Assembly (NCBI RefSeq): GCF_027923405.1 | Contig: NZ_BQYI01000001.1 | Coordinates: 5,027,021-5,091,020, forward strand | DNA length: 64,000 nucleotides | Source of the DNA: Paenibacillus sp. YYML68 | GTDB taxonomy: Bacteria; Bacillota; Bacilli; Paenibacillales; NBRC-103111 | Direction of reading: 5' to 3' | Part shown: piece by piece, positions 1 through 8,610 of the stretch | How positions within the stretch are numbered: position 1 is the stretch's first letter | Layout of the letters: each line of letters starts with the position of its first letter | Made by a program: the position numbers and the translations under genes | The notes under the pieces: generated by a model | The model's database searches: none | What the model saw: only the letters and a program-made list of their open reading frames with translations | What the model was told of the DNA's origin: nothing

Positions 1-798
1 TCCCCGCGTCTCCATCTGAATCTTATTCTGCTTCGTCACCCGCCGCAGCACGTCGATCACCGTATCTCCATCCTTCACCTCAACGGCCGTCACCGGCAGT
101 ATCGTCCCCTTCTTCGCGTCACCGTGAATCTCGATGCTCACCCCGGCGCTCGCGACGGATGATGGAGCCCCTGCAGCCGCCGACTCGTGATTCGATCCGC
201 TCGCATTCGCCTGCGCCGCGGACTCACCCGAGGCTGTCGCAGGCGGGGACGGACTACCTGAAGCTGCGCCGTCCGCTGACGGTGAACCAGCGGCTGCAGC
301 TTGGCTAGCTGTAGCCTCGGCTTGCGACGCATGGGGAGCCTGCGAGCCGCCTTGCTTCGCGGCATCACCGCTGGCCCCGCCGCTTACCGACGACTGGCCC
401 TCTGACGGAGCAGCCCCTCCGCTCTGAGACGGCTGCACGCTCGATGTCTGCTCCCCCGAAGGCTGTGACTGCTGTACACCGGAGGTCTGCGCAGCTGACC
501 CTTGCCCAGCAGCGTCCTCGGCATTCGCAGATCCGCCTGCTTGCCCTGAATGCGACACTGCACCCGGTCTATCGCTCGCTGCAGCGCTTCCTTGCTGCCT
601 CGCTCCAGCGCCCTTTGCATCCGAGCCTTGCGACGCCGCCCCTTTCCCGGTCGTCTGCCCATCTTCGCCTGTCGCGCCGAGTCCACTAGCCCCCGTCGCC
701 GGACCGGACGCCGAAGAACACGCCGACAGCAGCATGAACAGAAGCAGCCCCATCGCTGCGAGCAGCCTACGTGCCCCCCCGTTCCTCCAGATCGACAT
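1..798 (-). CDS. DUF4430-domain lipoprotein (3' end beyond window)
   Basis: An open frame of 266 codons runs from an ATG at 798 off the left edge, so the C-terminus is missing. The start follows GGGGATGAGGTG. The N-terminus is a lipoprotein signal peptide: a hydrophobic stretch ending in the lipobox LSAC at about residue 27. A low-complexity linker of about 180 residues follows, built almost only from Ala, Ser, Gly and Gln, which would act as a flexible tether through the cell wall. From about residue 218 a folded domain begins with VSIEIHGDAKKGTILP and VEVKDGDTVIDVLRRV, which matches the start of DUF4430, the transcobalamin beta-type domain. It lies 75 bp downstream of the riboswitch-controlled SLH/DUF4430 gene on the same strand. 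I infer a membrane-anchored partner in B12 capture; cobalamin binding itself is not shown. Confidence 0.8.
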   Translation of the reverse strand, partial: MSIWRNGGARRLLAAMGLLLFMLLSACSSASGPATGASGLGATGEDGQTTGKGAASQGSDAKGAGARQQGSAAASDRPGAVSHSGQAGGSANAEDAAGQGSAAQTSGVQQSQPSGEQTSSVQPSQSGGAAPSEGQSSVSGGASGDAAKQGGSQAPHASQAEATASQAAAAGSPSADGAASGSPSPPATASGESAAQANASGSNHESAAAGAPSSVASAGVSIEIHGDAKKGTILPVTAVEVKDGDTVIDVLRRVTKQNKIQMETRG

Positions 799-819
799 CA
801 CCTCATCCCCCTTCTTCTA

Positions 820-857
820 TTAAAAATAACACGAAGAGCACTGCACCAGTGCCCTTC
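820..857 (-). terminator. Intergenic hairpin, probable partial terminator
   Basis: On the minus strand an 11-bp stem (833-843 with 847-857, one G:U pair, 3-nt loop) is followed by a T-rich stretch containing TTTTT. It sits between the SLH protein gene and the downstream DUF4430 lipoprotein gene. It may lower expression of the lipoprotein relative to the first gene, or end most transcripts. Confidence 0.6.
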
Positions 858-873
858 GCCTTCAATCGCTAGC

Positions 874-3800
874 CTATGATGCTCTCTGCTTCTCCAGAAC
901 GCGCACCGCAACAGCAGCCGCCATCTCGCGCGTTACCGCCGCTTGCGGCAAAAACCGATTACGGTCATCGCCCTCCATGTAACCGCTCGCCTGTACCGCT
1001 TGAATCGCGGCGAGCGAACTGGCATTCGCATCCGCTATATCCAAGAACGGTGCGAGGTTCGCTGCGGACAAGGACGTCAGCCCGTAGGCACGGGCGAGCA
1101 TAATGGCCATCTCTTCCCTCGTTACTTGACGGTCAGGAGCGAAGCGGCGCTCATCCATCCCCTCGATGAAGCCTTGACGGTGAGCCTCTGCGACGAGAGG
1201 CGCGTACCAGCTGCCAGGCTCCACATCGTCGAACTTCGTCGCCTGACCAGCTGCCACCGGCTGGATTCCCTTCAGCCGAAGCACGATCGCCACGAACTGC
1301 GCTCGTGTCAACGACTGCTGTGGCGCGAAGCGCTGCCCATCCATACCGTTCATAAGCCCGTGCTTCACAGCCTTCTGCACGTACCCAGCCGCCCACGGCG
1401 AGATGCTCGACGCGTCCGTGAATGCTGCTGACAGCGTGACCTGCTCGCGAGCCGCATAGGTCGCCAGCGCCAGCAATGCCTGCTCGGTCGCGATGTCGCT
1501 CGACGGCTCACCCTTCAAGTGCGCGAAGCCGCCGTCCGCCTGCTGATACGTCAGCAGATGGCTCAGCACCGAGCCGCCTGCCTTCACGAACCGCTCGTCT
1601 TCAGCCGAGATGCCGAGCGAGGACAACGCCAGCACCACCTGAGCCGAGCTCTCGCTTGGCACAGTTCCCTCGAGGCCGAAGCCGCCATCGGCACGCTGCT
1701 GCGTGGAGAGCCAGCCGAGCGCTCGGTCGACAGCCGCCTTCACACCCGGCTTCGATACATGAGGCGCGAGGGAGGTGAGCGCCATTGCCGTTATATCAAT
1801 GGAGGAGGAGTCCCCTTCGGCAAGCGGCCAGCCGCCATCTCGGTGCTGGCGCTCCAGCAGCCAGCTCAGTAGCTTCTCCCGCGTCCACAGGCTGCTCGTC
1901 TCCACCTCGTGGCCGACTTCATTCAGCACTGTCAAGGCGAAGATCGGGCCATTCGTGCCTTGCAGCGTCATCTGCTGATGATTCACGATCGCATCGATCA
2001 GATCGTAGCCCGCGATGTCACGCGGATTACCGCCAGCAGCGTGCACGCCCAGTGCAATCCGCTCATAATCGGTCACGAGCCGCAGACGCCCTTCCTTCTC
2101 CTGCAGCAGCGACTCTACACCTGCGACATAAGCAGCTGGCACCTGCTCGCCTGCCACGGCGAGGCCGTAGGCCTCCCAGTCAGTCAAGCCGTCCTCCTGC
2201 TGCCGCACGTAGCGTACGACCGCCGCAAGCGCCTTGCCCACTTCCTCGGACAGCTTGTTCGTGTCCGCTGTCTTCAGCTTTGTTTTATCAATAACCGCGA
2301 ACTTCGTGAAGTGATTCACCGCTCCCGTCACAATACCGGTCTCGGCATCCAGCACAGCAGGAATCGGAACCCATTGTCCCGTAGACTCGTTCAGCCACAC
2401 TAGCGCGAGCTGATCGAGCGTCTTCCCGTATAACGGCGCCTTGATCGCGACGTATACCGGCTTCTCGAAGGTCGTGCCGTCCGGACCGAGCTCGAAGATC
2501 GAGGAAAGCACCTCTGGTCTGGAGGCACCTGCCTCCTCCTTGTGAACGGTAAGCGTCGTGTCCTCCTTCAAGGCGCTCGCCGGAACGATAAGCTGCACCT
2601 CTTCCTGTGAATCGATAATAGCAGCCGCCTCGCTGCTCTTGACAGTCTTCTGCAGCTGCACCTCGTTCGAACGGGCCAGCTGCAGCAGACGGTCGGCCGT
2701 CTCCTTCGTCATCGCCTTATCGCCGTTCTTCACGACGACCGTCGCCACCTTCGCGCTCACTGGCGTCTGATGATCGTAGCGAATGGTCAGCTTCTTCAGC
2801 TCTTCATCGAGCTTGGCCGCCGTATCTGCAATATTGACGCCGACGACTGGACCGCTACTCCCTCCACCGGACGAGCAGCCCGGCAGCTCTGTCGCCTTCA
2901 CATCATCGCCGCCGTTAACTGTATATTTCCAGTACACGCGATCTCCCTGTGACAACGCGTAGCTGCTGGCACTGTTGGATGGATACGAGCAATTGACGGC
3001 ATACAGCCATCCGCTCTTCGGCCCGTGTGCGAATTCGTTCAAGCCGTCGATCCCGCTCACATACAAGCTTGAGCCGCTGCCAATCGAGACGACACGGTCA
3101 GCGCCCAGCGCCCGCACGAGCACCGAATACGCGGTATCTCCACTTTGCCATGGCGTGCTGCTCGCAGATAATATCGATCCGCGGGCCGCACCGCCATCCA
3201 CACTGACAGAGACCGATGGAGCTTGCTCGCCTGAGCCCGAGCCTGTTACGACGTTCGGCGCAACATTCAATTGAGCGCTCCAGCGGGCGATGAGCGGTGC
3301 ATCGTGCTCCCGATAACCTGAGATAACGAGCTCGTGCATCCCGGCAGGCAAGCCGCTGAAGGCCGCTATGCCATACGTATCAGTCGTCACGGTCGTCTGC
3401 CCGATGCGAACCTGAATGCCAGCTGCCTTGGAAGTACCCTGCCAGCTCGCTTGCTCCACCTGAATAGTGAAGCCTTGACCCGCCTTCGGCACACTCGGAG
3501 TGAGCGCATATTGGTGCACGATCTGCGTATCCATGCCGCTGTAGTAGATGAGCACCTCATCGCCACGCTGCAAGGCTGTATCCTTCCAGCCTCCTGTAGA
3601 CGCCCACACACCGGCACGCTTCACGGCGAAGCCCCACCAGTGGAAGCCCGATGCCTCGATGCCATTCACCGAGCTTATGCCGAAGTACATACCGTCCGTA
3701 TAAACATGCTCCGTTACCGTATGCTGCAGCGCCTCGTACACGCTCGAAGCACGTTCTTGCTTCGCGACCAACGACCCAGCAGGCCCCTCTACGCGCACCT

Positions 3801-5400
3801 GCACGAGAGATGGCAGCTCCTGCACGCCGCGCACAACAGAAGGGAAGCCGTTCACGAGCGCCCCTGTTACCTCGATGCGCTCATCTGTCGCCTCATAGCC
3901 GCCCGGGAAGTAGGCGATGCCCGCAGCATCCGTCCATACCGTCTGTCCACCGACCTTCACATACACCGCAGCCGGAACAGATTGCATGCCGTCTAGCTGC
4001 GTCACCTTCACCTGGAACGGCTCCTTGTTCCTCGGCACCTTCGGCTCCAGCTCGATCTTGTCGAGCAGGGCGGAGCCTAAGTACGGACCGAACATCACCG
4101 CCAGCTCATCGCCCGGCTGCAGCTGCGTCGACTTCCAATCCCAGTCTCCGGTCCACGTGCCGTTGCGCTTAATATTGAAGCCCCAATAATGATAATTGCC
4201 GTGGCTAGTGTTCTTCGCCTTGCCGCCAATTGCATACACATCGAAGAACGGCGAATCCATTGTCACGACTGGAAGACTATGTCTCGCCGCCAGCTGCTGC
4301 AGCGCCTCAAGCGGCGTGCGTGCCGACTCGAAGCCTTCCGCCATCGTCCCTTCACTCGTCTCCACATGAATGAACACGCTCGCCTTGCCGTTCGTGCTGC
4401 CTGTGTAGACCGGCACCGTATACGTGCCGCTCAAGCCGCCTGTCAGCGTATCGTATGCGACCAGGGCGAGCAGCGACTGGTACGTCGAGAACTTGTCCGA
4501 AGCTCCCCCCGCCTGATAGGAAAAGCCTCCATCTCCCGTTGAATAATGCATCAGCGCGGAGATCAAGCTCCCCTCCGGCTTCGCGAAGCTGCCCTGCCGT
4601 CCGTCCTTCTGCTGCTTCGACAGACCGAGCACGGCCATCGCAAGACTGTTGCTGTTGGTGCGGTTTACAGTTAGGTCGCCGTTATCCAGTTGCCTAGTGG
4701 CTAGCCAAGACACCGCCTCCTGAACTACGACTGCTACGTCGGCCCGATCCTTGTACGGGGCGAGCGCCCAGAGCGCTGCAGCCGTAATATCAATCTGAGC
4801 CGTCGTATCGCTCTCATTCAACGCCCAGCCTTGATCCTTAATATGGCGCTGAACGAGCCACCCGACCAGCTTGTCCTTCGTCCAGACAGCATCGGTCGGA
4901 ATCGTGTAGCTGCCGCTATCGAGCGCCAGCAAGCCGTAGATGACACCGTTCGCCCCTTGGGCAGCTAGGTCCGTACGATTGTAGATTGGCTCCAGCAGAT
5001 TGCGCCCTGCGAACGATTGCGGATCGCCTCCAGCCGCCTTCACACCGAGCGTCAGCTTAGCGTACTCAGTCGGCAGCGTGGCGCCCGTGAACGACTGCAC
5101 CCGCTCCTTCGCCGCATCCAGGTAGCCGCTCTCTATTGTCTTGCCCGCCTGACCGAGCGTATAGGCGTACCAGTCATCTGTCACGGGTCCCTGATTCACG
5201 AGCCAAGCCGACGCCTCCTCGATCAGCTGGACAATCGTTACGGTACGTGTCACCTTCGTCGGCTGTGATCCGACTGCTGAATCCTCATTCGCTGCCTGTG
5301 CGAGCTGCGCAGGCTGCAGCCCACTCGCGAGCTGCGCCAGCAGGAGCATCGCAACCACGAGCCTGATCAACTGCTGCTGCAGCCTTGACCTCATCTTCAT
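874..5400 (-). CDS. SLH-anchored transcobalamin-like surface protein
   Basis: This is a predicted 1508-residue exported cell-wall protein. I chose ATG 5400 because GGAGGG lies 9 nt upstream; an in-frame start 17 codons earlier lacks an SD. Order: signal peptide 1-37 (ends AQAA); alpha/alpha-barrel block I of prenyltransferase/transcobalamin type, about 50-325 (IDITAAALWAL at 203-213); DUF4430 no. 1 at about 338-440; Ig-like segment; DUF4430 no. 2 at about 531-625; Ig-like segment; DUF4430 no. 3 at about 728-835 (GLNEFAHGPKSGWLY); ZU5-like segment 855-1040; barrel block II at 1050-1318 (IDITAMALTSL at 1201-1211); three SLH repeats at 1325-1503. Human transcobalamin and intrinsic factor pair just such an alpha-barrel with a DUF4430 beta domain around B12, and the DT-x-AMA-like motif is shared. 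The upstream cobalamin riboswitch supports a role in B12 binding at the cell surface. Binding is inferred. Confidence 0.85.
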   Translation of the reverse strand: MKMRSRLQQQLIRLVVAMLLLAQLASGLQPAQLAQAANEDSAVGSQPTKVTRTVTIVQLIEEASAWLVNQGPVTDDWYAYTLGQAGKTIESGYLDAAKERVQSFTGATLPTEYAKLTLGVKAAGGDPQSFAGRNLLEPIYNRTDLAAQGANGVIYGLLALDSGSYTIPTDAVWTKDKLVGWLVQRHIKDQGWALNESDTTAQIDITAAALWALAPYKDRADVAVVVQEAVSWLATRQLDNGDLTVNRTNSNSLAMAVLGLSKQQKDGRQGSFAKPEGSLISALMHYSTGDGGFSYQAGGASDKFSTYQSLLALVAYDTLTGGLSGTYTVPVYTGSTNGKASVFIHVETSEGTMAEGFESARTPLEALQQLAARHSLPVVTMDSPFFDVYAIGGKAKNTSHGNYHYWGFNIKRNGTWTGDWDWKSTQLQPGDELAVMFGPYLGSALLDKIELEPKVPRNKEPFQVKVTQLDGMQSVPAAVYVKVGGQTVWTDAAGIAYFPGGYEATDERIEVTGALVNGFPSVVRGVQELPSLVQVRVEGPAGSLVAKQERASSVYEALQHTVTEHVYTDGMYFGISSVNGIEASGFHWWGFAVKRAGVWASTGGWKDTALQRGDEVLIYYSGMDTQIVHQYALTPSVPKAGQGFTIQVEQASWQGTSKAAGIQVRIGQTTVTTDTYGIAAFSGLPAGMHELVISGYREHDAPLIARWSAQLNVAPNVVTGSGSGEQAPSVSVSVDGGAARGSILSASSTPWQSGDTAYSVLVRALGADRVVSIGSGSSLYVSGIDGLNEFAHGPKSGWLYAVNCSYPSNSASSYALSQGDRVYWKYTVNGGDDVKATELPGCSSGGGSSGPVVGVNIADTAAKLDEELKKLTIRYDHQTPVSAKVATVVVKNGDKAMTKETADRLLQLARSNEVQLQKTVKSSEAAAIIDSQEEVQLIVPASALKEDTTLTVHKEEAGASRPEVLSSIFELGPDGTTFEKPVYVAIKAPLYGKTLDQLALVWLNESTGQWVPIPAVLDAETGIVTGAVNHFTKFAVIDKTKLKTADTNKLSEEVGKALAAVVRYVRQQEDGLTDWEAYGLAVAGEQVPAAYVAGVESLLQEKEGRLRLVTDYERIALGVHAAGGNPRDIAGYDLIDAIVNHQQMTLQGTNGPIFALTVLNEVGHEVETSSLWTREKLLSWLLERQHRDGGWPLAEGDSSSIDITAMALTSLAPHVSKPGVKAAVDRALGWLSTQQRADGGFGLEGTVPSESSAQVVLALSSLGISAEDERFVKAGGSVLSHLLTYQQADGGFAHLKGEPSSDIATEQALLALATYAAREQVTLSAAFTDASSISPWAAGYVQKAVKHGLMNGMDGQRFAPQQSLTRAQFVAIVLRLKGIQPVAAGQATKFDDVEPGSWYAPLVAEAHRQGFIEGMDERRFAPDRQVTREEMAIMLARAYGLTSLSAANLAPFLDIADANASSLAAIQAVQASGYMEGDDRNRFLPQAAVTREMAAAVAVRVLEKQRAS

Positions 5401-5494
5401 GCTTCTCATCCCTCCACTTTCTTCACATGGCTCTGGGGCCATTCCCCTCACCTGTGTTCAGCTTCCTCGCGACAGCCTCCAACAGGCCGCATAA

Positions 5495-5521
5495 CGAAAA
5501 GCACCTTCCGCCAGAAGGTGC
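5495..5521 (-). terminator. Leader terminator, riboswitch expression platform
   Basis: An 8-bp GC-rich stem (5501-5508 with 5514-5521) followed on the minus strand by TTTTCGTT lies in the leader between the cobalamin aptamer and the SLH gene start at 5400. This is the layout of a riboswitch that stops transcription when cobalamin is bound. The antiterminator pairing was not worked out. Confidence 0.75.
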
Positions 5522-5639
5522 CGCAACATAAGCAGATATGTACGAAGGCAAACGTATGTGCGTCAAACCAGCCATAACGGCGCATGCGTGCAGCGCTTGC
5601 CCACCGTCTCCCTATATCGCGTAGGTTGCTTGGCGTATC

Positions 5640-5815
5640 GGACAGGCAGGTCTCCTGGCTTGCGAATCGTTGCAATCTCCACGCCTTCCCGTTTCGAATG
5701 AAACAGTGGCTCATGTGGAGAAGCTCCTCGCTCACAGTGGCGCGACCGCGCCGGTCTTACACCGGCTTCCCTATTAACGAATCGGTAGATTCGAACCTGT
5801 CTTCACTAGATTGCT
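5640..5815 (-). promoter_or_regulatory. Cobalamin (B12) riboswitch
   Basis: The minus strand carries the conserved core elements of the cobalamin riboswitch in order: TAATAGGGAAGCCGGTG, AAGACCGG, the B12 box CGCGCCACTGTGA, then AGCCACTGTTTC, GAAACGGGAAGGC, and at the 3' side GCCAGGAGACCTGCCTGTC. Spacing and order match family RF00174. It lies 240 nt upstream of the SLH/DUF4430 gene and is followed by an intrinsic terminator, so the downstream genes should be expressed when B12 is scarce. Confidence 0.95.
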
Positions 5816-5828
5816 ATAGACCAGCCCC

Positions 5829-5857
5829 ATCTTATCATGAAAAGCTAGAGCCGTCTA
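5829..5857 (-). promoter_or_regulatory. Probable sigma-A promoter of the riboswitch transcript
   Basis: TAGACG, 17 nt, TAAGAT on the minus strand, just upstream of the aptamer. The -35 box is imperfect (consensus TTGACA), so this is a moderate call supported mainly by position. Confidence 0.5.
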
Positions 5858-5898
5858 TGCGAAAATCCGTAGCCCTCAGGCAGCTGACACTATGCCAA

Positions 5899-5928
5899 AC
5901 AGGCTTCGCCGCGCACAGCGGAGCCTGT
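5899..5928 (-). terminator. Terminator after the tlpA/nos operon
   Basis: An 11-bp stem (5899-5909 with 5918-5928, one G:U pair) 19 bp after the stop of the thioredoxin-like gene. Only a short T run follows, so termination strength is uncertain. Confidence 0.55.
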
Positions 5929-5946
5929 CCCATACGTTCACACCCG

Positions 5947-6489
5947 CTAAGACGACGGCTGCACCTGCCGCAGCAATCGAACAATATCGTCTGTCCGGGT
6001 CAGCTCACCGTCCAGCCGCTTCACGAGCCTGCCCTCCGCGTCGATCAGGAACGCTGCCGGCAAGCCGAGTACGCCGAAGCGGTCTACGGCCTCGCCGCTC
6101 GGGTCCAGACCGATCGGGAAACTCAGATCGTGCTTGACCGCGAACTGCGCGACACTCCCTCTCGATTCTCCTACATTCACGGCAATCACCTCGACGCCCT
6201 GCACCCCAGCCTGATACGCCTCGTTCATGAGCGGCATCTCCCTCTCGCAAGGCTCACACCACGTCGCCCAGAACAAGAGCAGCACTCCCTTGCCCCGATA
6301 ATCGGACAGCTTCAGCTCGCTGACGCCTTCAAGACGCGCCAAGGCAAAGTCAGGCGCGGGCTGACCGATCCGCACCTTGTCTGCCGCATTCCCCTCGGTT
6401 CCGGACTGCAGCAGCGTATAGACGAGCGCCGCGCCAATAAGCAAGACGAGCACCGCCATGACGCCCTGTCTCCAGACTACAGCAGCCAT
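5947..6489 (-). CDS. Membrane-anchored thiol-disulfide oxidoreductase (TlpA/ResA type)
   Basis: This 180-residue protein has one N-terminal membrane anchor (residues 9-27) and an extracytoplasmic thioredoxin fold with the active site WCEPC (cysteines 78 and 81) and the cis-proline loop LGLPAAF. Family members reduce cysteine pairs outside the membrane, for example for heme attachment or copper delivery. It is the last gene of the nos-type operon, 3 bp after nosF, so it probably keeps the cysteines of NosL or of a copper enzyme reduced. The exact client cannot be read from the sequence. Confidence 0.85.
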   Translation of the reverse strand: MAAVVWRQGVMAVLVLLIGAALVYTLLQSGTEGNAADKVRIGQPAPDFALARLEGVSELKLSDYRGKGVLLLFWATWCEPCEREMPLMNEAYQAGVQGVEVIAVNVGESRGSVAQFAVKHDLSFPIGLDPSGEAVDRFGVLGLPAAFLIDAEGRLVKRLDGELTRTDDIVRLLRQVQPSS

Positions 6490-6492
6490 CGG

Positions 6493-7275
6493 CTATTCGC
6501 CCCCCTTGCCGGAGGAGCCCCGAGCATGTCCACCACCGCTCCCGGTCATCGGCTGACGGTACAGCTCCGCGAAAGCCGTCTCGAGACCGCGAGCGTCCAT
6601 TGACGCTGCATCGCCCCCGAGTACATCGGTGCGGTCCTGCCTGACCAGTCTTCCCCCCTGCAGGAAGACGGCTTCATCTGCAGCCAGCTCCGCCACGCGC
6701 AGCTGGTGCGTCGAGAAGAGGATCGCATGCCCCTCCTGCTTGGACTGGCGCACCAGCTCGACGAACGCATCCATCCAGTACGGATCAAGGCCGTTGGTCG
6801 GCTCGTCCATGACGAGCAGCGGAGGCTTGGCCAGCAGCGCCTGCGCGAACAGCAAGCGCTGACGCATCCCCTTCGAGAACGAGGTGACCGCCTTGTGCTT
6901 CACCTCACTTAAGCCGACGAGCTCGAGCAGCTCTGCCACCCGCTTCTTCGGCACCTTGCGCAGCGCCGCCCAGAACGACAGCGTCTCGTGAGCTGACAAG
7001 CCTTGACCGAACAAGTAATCGTCAGGCATGTATCCGAGCTGGTCGGCATAGCGAGCGCGATTCGCACCCCACTGCAGACCGTTCAGCTCAATCGTACCGC
7101 TCGTCGGCTGCAGCATCCCAGTGATGAGCCGCAGCAGCGTGCTCTTCCCGGCGCCGTTACCACCGCACAACGCAAGGACACGTCCGCGCGACAGCGACAG
7201 GTCAATCGATTCCAGAACGGCTCGACCGCCCAGCTCCTTGCGGACACCCTTAAGTACGAGAACTGGCTTATCCAC
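6493..7275 (-). CDS. nosF: ABC transporter ATP-binding protein (NosF type)
   Basis: A 260-residue ABC ATPase with Walker A GGNGAGKS (about 38-45), signature SFSKGMRQRL, Walker B LLVMDEPTNGLDP and the switch His in STHQ. It overlaps the permease gene upstream by 8 bp and follows nosD and nosL, the standard nosDFY(L) set. In nitrous oxide reducers NosFY with NosD exports an unknown sulfur compound or acts with copper on NosZ. No nosZ is in the window, so the target here is open. Confidence 0.85.
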   Translation of the reverse strand: MDKPVLVLKGVRKELGGRAVLESIDLSLSRGRVLALCGGNGAGKSTLLRLITGMLQPTSGTIELNGLQWGANRARYADQLGYMPDDYLFGQGLSAHETLSFWAALRKVPKKRVAELLELVGLSEVKHKAVTSFSKGMRQRLLFAQALLAKPPLLVMDEPTNGLDPYWMDAFVELVRQSKQEGHAILFSTHQLRVAELAADEAVFLQGGRLVRQDRTDVLGGDAASMDARGLETAFAELYRQPMTGSGGGHARGSSGKGGE

Positions 7276-8086
7276 GTGAACGCCCCCTTTCCCAAACCAA
7301 GCTCGCGAAGCCTACAGCTAATACGATCCATGATAGACAGACAGCGAGGAAGAACCAGCCGCCGCTTGGCCGCTCCATCCAGCCGACCCACTTGTAGTAT
7401 TCAGGTCCGAGCACAGCCCCTCCTCCGAGCTTAACGACGACGAACAAGCGGACGAGCTCAGCCGGATTCAGGAACGTCAACGTCACAAGCGCCGGCTTGA
7501 TGTACAGATAAGGAACGATACCCAATACCGCGATCAGTAGCGTCGGCCAACCGACCACAAGGAAGAACCACACCGCAACACCAATCGTCAACGCCTGCCA
7601 CCGATTGCGAGCGTACGTGCCGATGCCGATCGCAATGGCTAGGAATAGAACGATAAGTCCTGTCGAGAAGGCAATAAACAGTCCGAACGTACGTACGTCA
7701 AGCCCGCTGCCTGCGAGCGCTCCAACAATACCGGACACGCCGTAGCCGAAGGTCACGATCGTGAGCAGCACAACGGTCAGCCCGATATACTTGCCCCACA
7801 GGAAGGCCGCCGTAGACAACGGATACGTCGACAGCAGCTGCCAGCTCCCCTCTTCCTTCTCCGCTGTCAGGGAGAAGGAGCCGAGCAGCAGCGTCATGAG
7901 CGGCAGCAAGTACAGAATGAGACTGAGCATCGAGGCGGTCGAGCTGGAATATCCTTGCATGAAGCTTTGAGCGTTAATGAGCAGCAGGGATAGGCTGAAG
8001 AGCGTGAAGAGCGCCATGAACGAATACGCCCATGGATTGCGCAGACCGAGCTTCACCTCTCTGTGCGCGATATGAAGGACGTTCAT
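7268..8086 (-). CDS. nosY: ABC-2 type permease (NosY type)
   Basis: A 272-residue integral membrane protein with about six hydrophobic helices and the ABC-2 layout, starting MNVLHIAHREVKLGLRNPW, which resembles NosY. It starts inside an ATGA overlap with nosL and overlaps the ATPase gene at its end, so the two should be translated together as a transporter. Substrate unknown; in the nos system it works with NosF and NosD. Confidence 0.85.
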   Translation of the reverse strand: MNVLHIAHREVKLGLRNPWAYSFMALFTLFSLSLLLINAQSFMQGYSSSTASMLSLILYLLPLMTLLLGSFSLTAEKEEGSWQLLSTYPLSTAAFLWGKYIGLTVVLLTIVTFGYGVSGIVGALAGSGLDVRTFGLFIAFSTGLIVLFLAIAIGIGTYARNRWQALTIGVAVWFFLVVGWPTLLIAVLGIVPYLYIKPALVTLTFLNPAELVRLFVVVKLGGGAVLGPEYYKWVGWMERPSGGWFFLAVCLSWIVLAVGFASLVWERGRSRG

Positions 8087-8610
8087 TGACCGTGCTTAGC
8101 TGGAGCCGCGCCGGATTCCGAGTGACTATGTCCGTGACTGCCGCCCATCCCCTTGCCGCGCTCCCACGTATGCCCGGACAGCTCCGCCGCGCTCATCAGC
8201 ATGCCCTTCTTCTGACTGTCGATGAACGACTGCGCCTCCGTCTTGTCCTTGAACGAGTAGATGCCGTACGCCATCGGAGACTTGAACGATACGTCGAACG
8301 CATACGTCGCCTCGTCGAACTTGATCCATTCCTTCGTGTTATAGTCCCGAACGAATTGCGCAGCGATCTGATCGGTGCCGTTCTCCTTCTTCCACTCGTT
8401 CATGCAGCCGATGTCATCGAACTTGTACGTCTTCCCTTCCTTCGTCGTCAGCTGCACAGCGAATGCATCGTCCTTCACCTGCATGTTGCAGATGACACAC
8501 TTATCCGTCGCCTCATTAATCGCCTGCGCCGTATATTCCTTTTGACCACAACCTGCCATTACCACGAGCATCACAATTACTGCCAGTATCCATGAGAATT
8601 TGGTTTTCAT
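8083..8610 (-). CDS. nosL: NosL copper-binding lipoprotein
   Basis: I use the ATG at 8610, 9 nt after a perfect AGGAGG; this gives 175 residues. The signal peptide ends in the lipobox MAGC at about residue 19. The CVICNMQV stretch and the following DDIGCMNEW carry the Cys and Met residues expected for a NosL-type Cu(I) site. NosL is a copper chaperone for the CuZ centre of N2O reductase. The C-terminus is His-rich (GGSHGHSHSE), which would add metal-binding capacity. It overlaps nosD and nosY by ATGA junctions. Confidence 0.9.
   Translation of the reverse strand: MKTKFSWILAVIVMLVVMAGCGQKEYTAQAINEATDKCVICNMQVKDDAFAVQLTTKEGKTYKFDDIGCMNEWKKENGTDQIAAQFVRDYNTKEWIKFDEATYAFDVSFKSPMAYGIYSFKDKTEAQSFIDSQKKGMLMSAAELSGHTWERGKGMGGSHGHSHSESGAAPAKHGQ

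Noticed and set aside
5448..5735. 95-codon frame upstream of the SLH gene
   Set aside because: Lies inside the cobalamin riboswitch and its leader; RNA structure explains the conservation.
5584..6603. 339-codon frame on the plus strand
   Set aside because: Runs across the riboswitch and antisense to the thioredoxin-like gene; not a gene.
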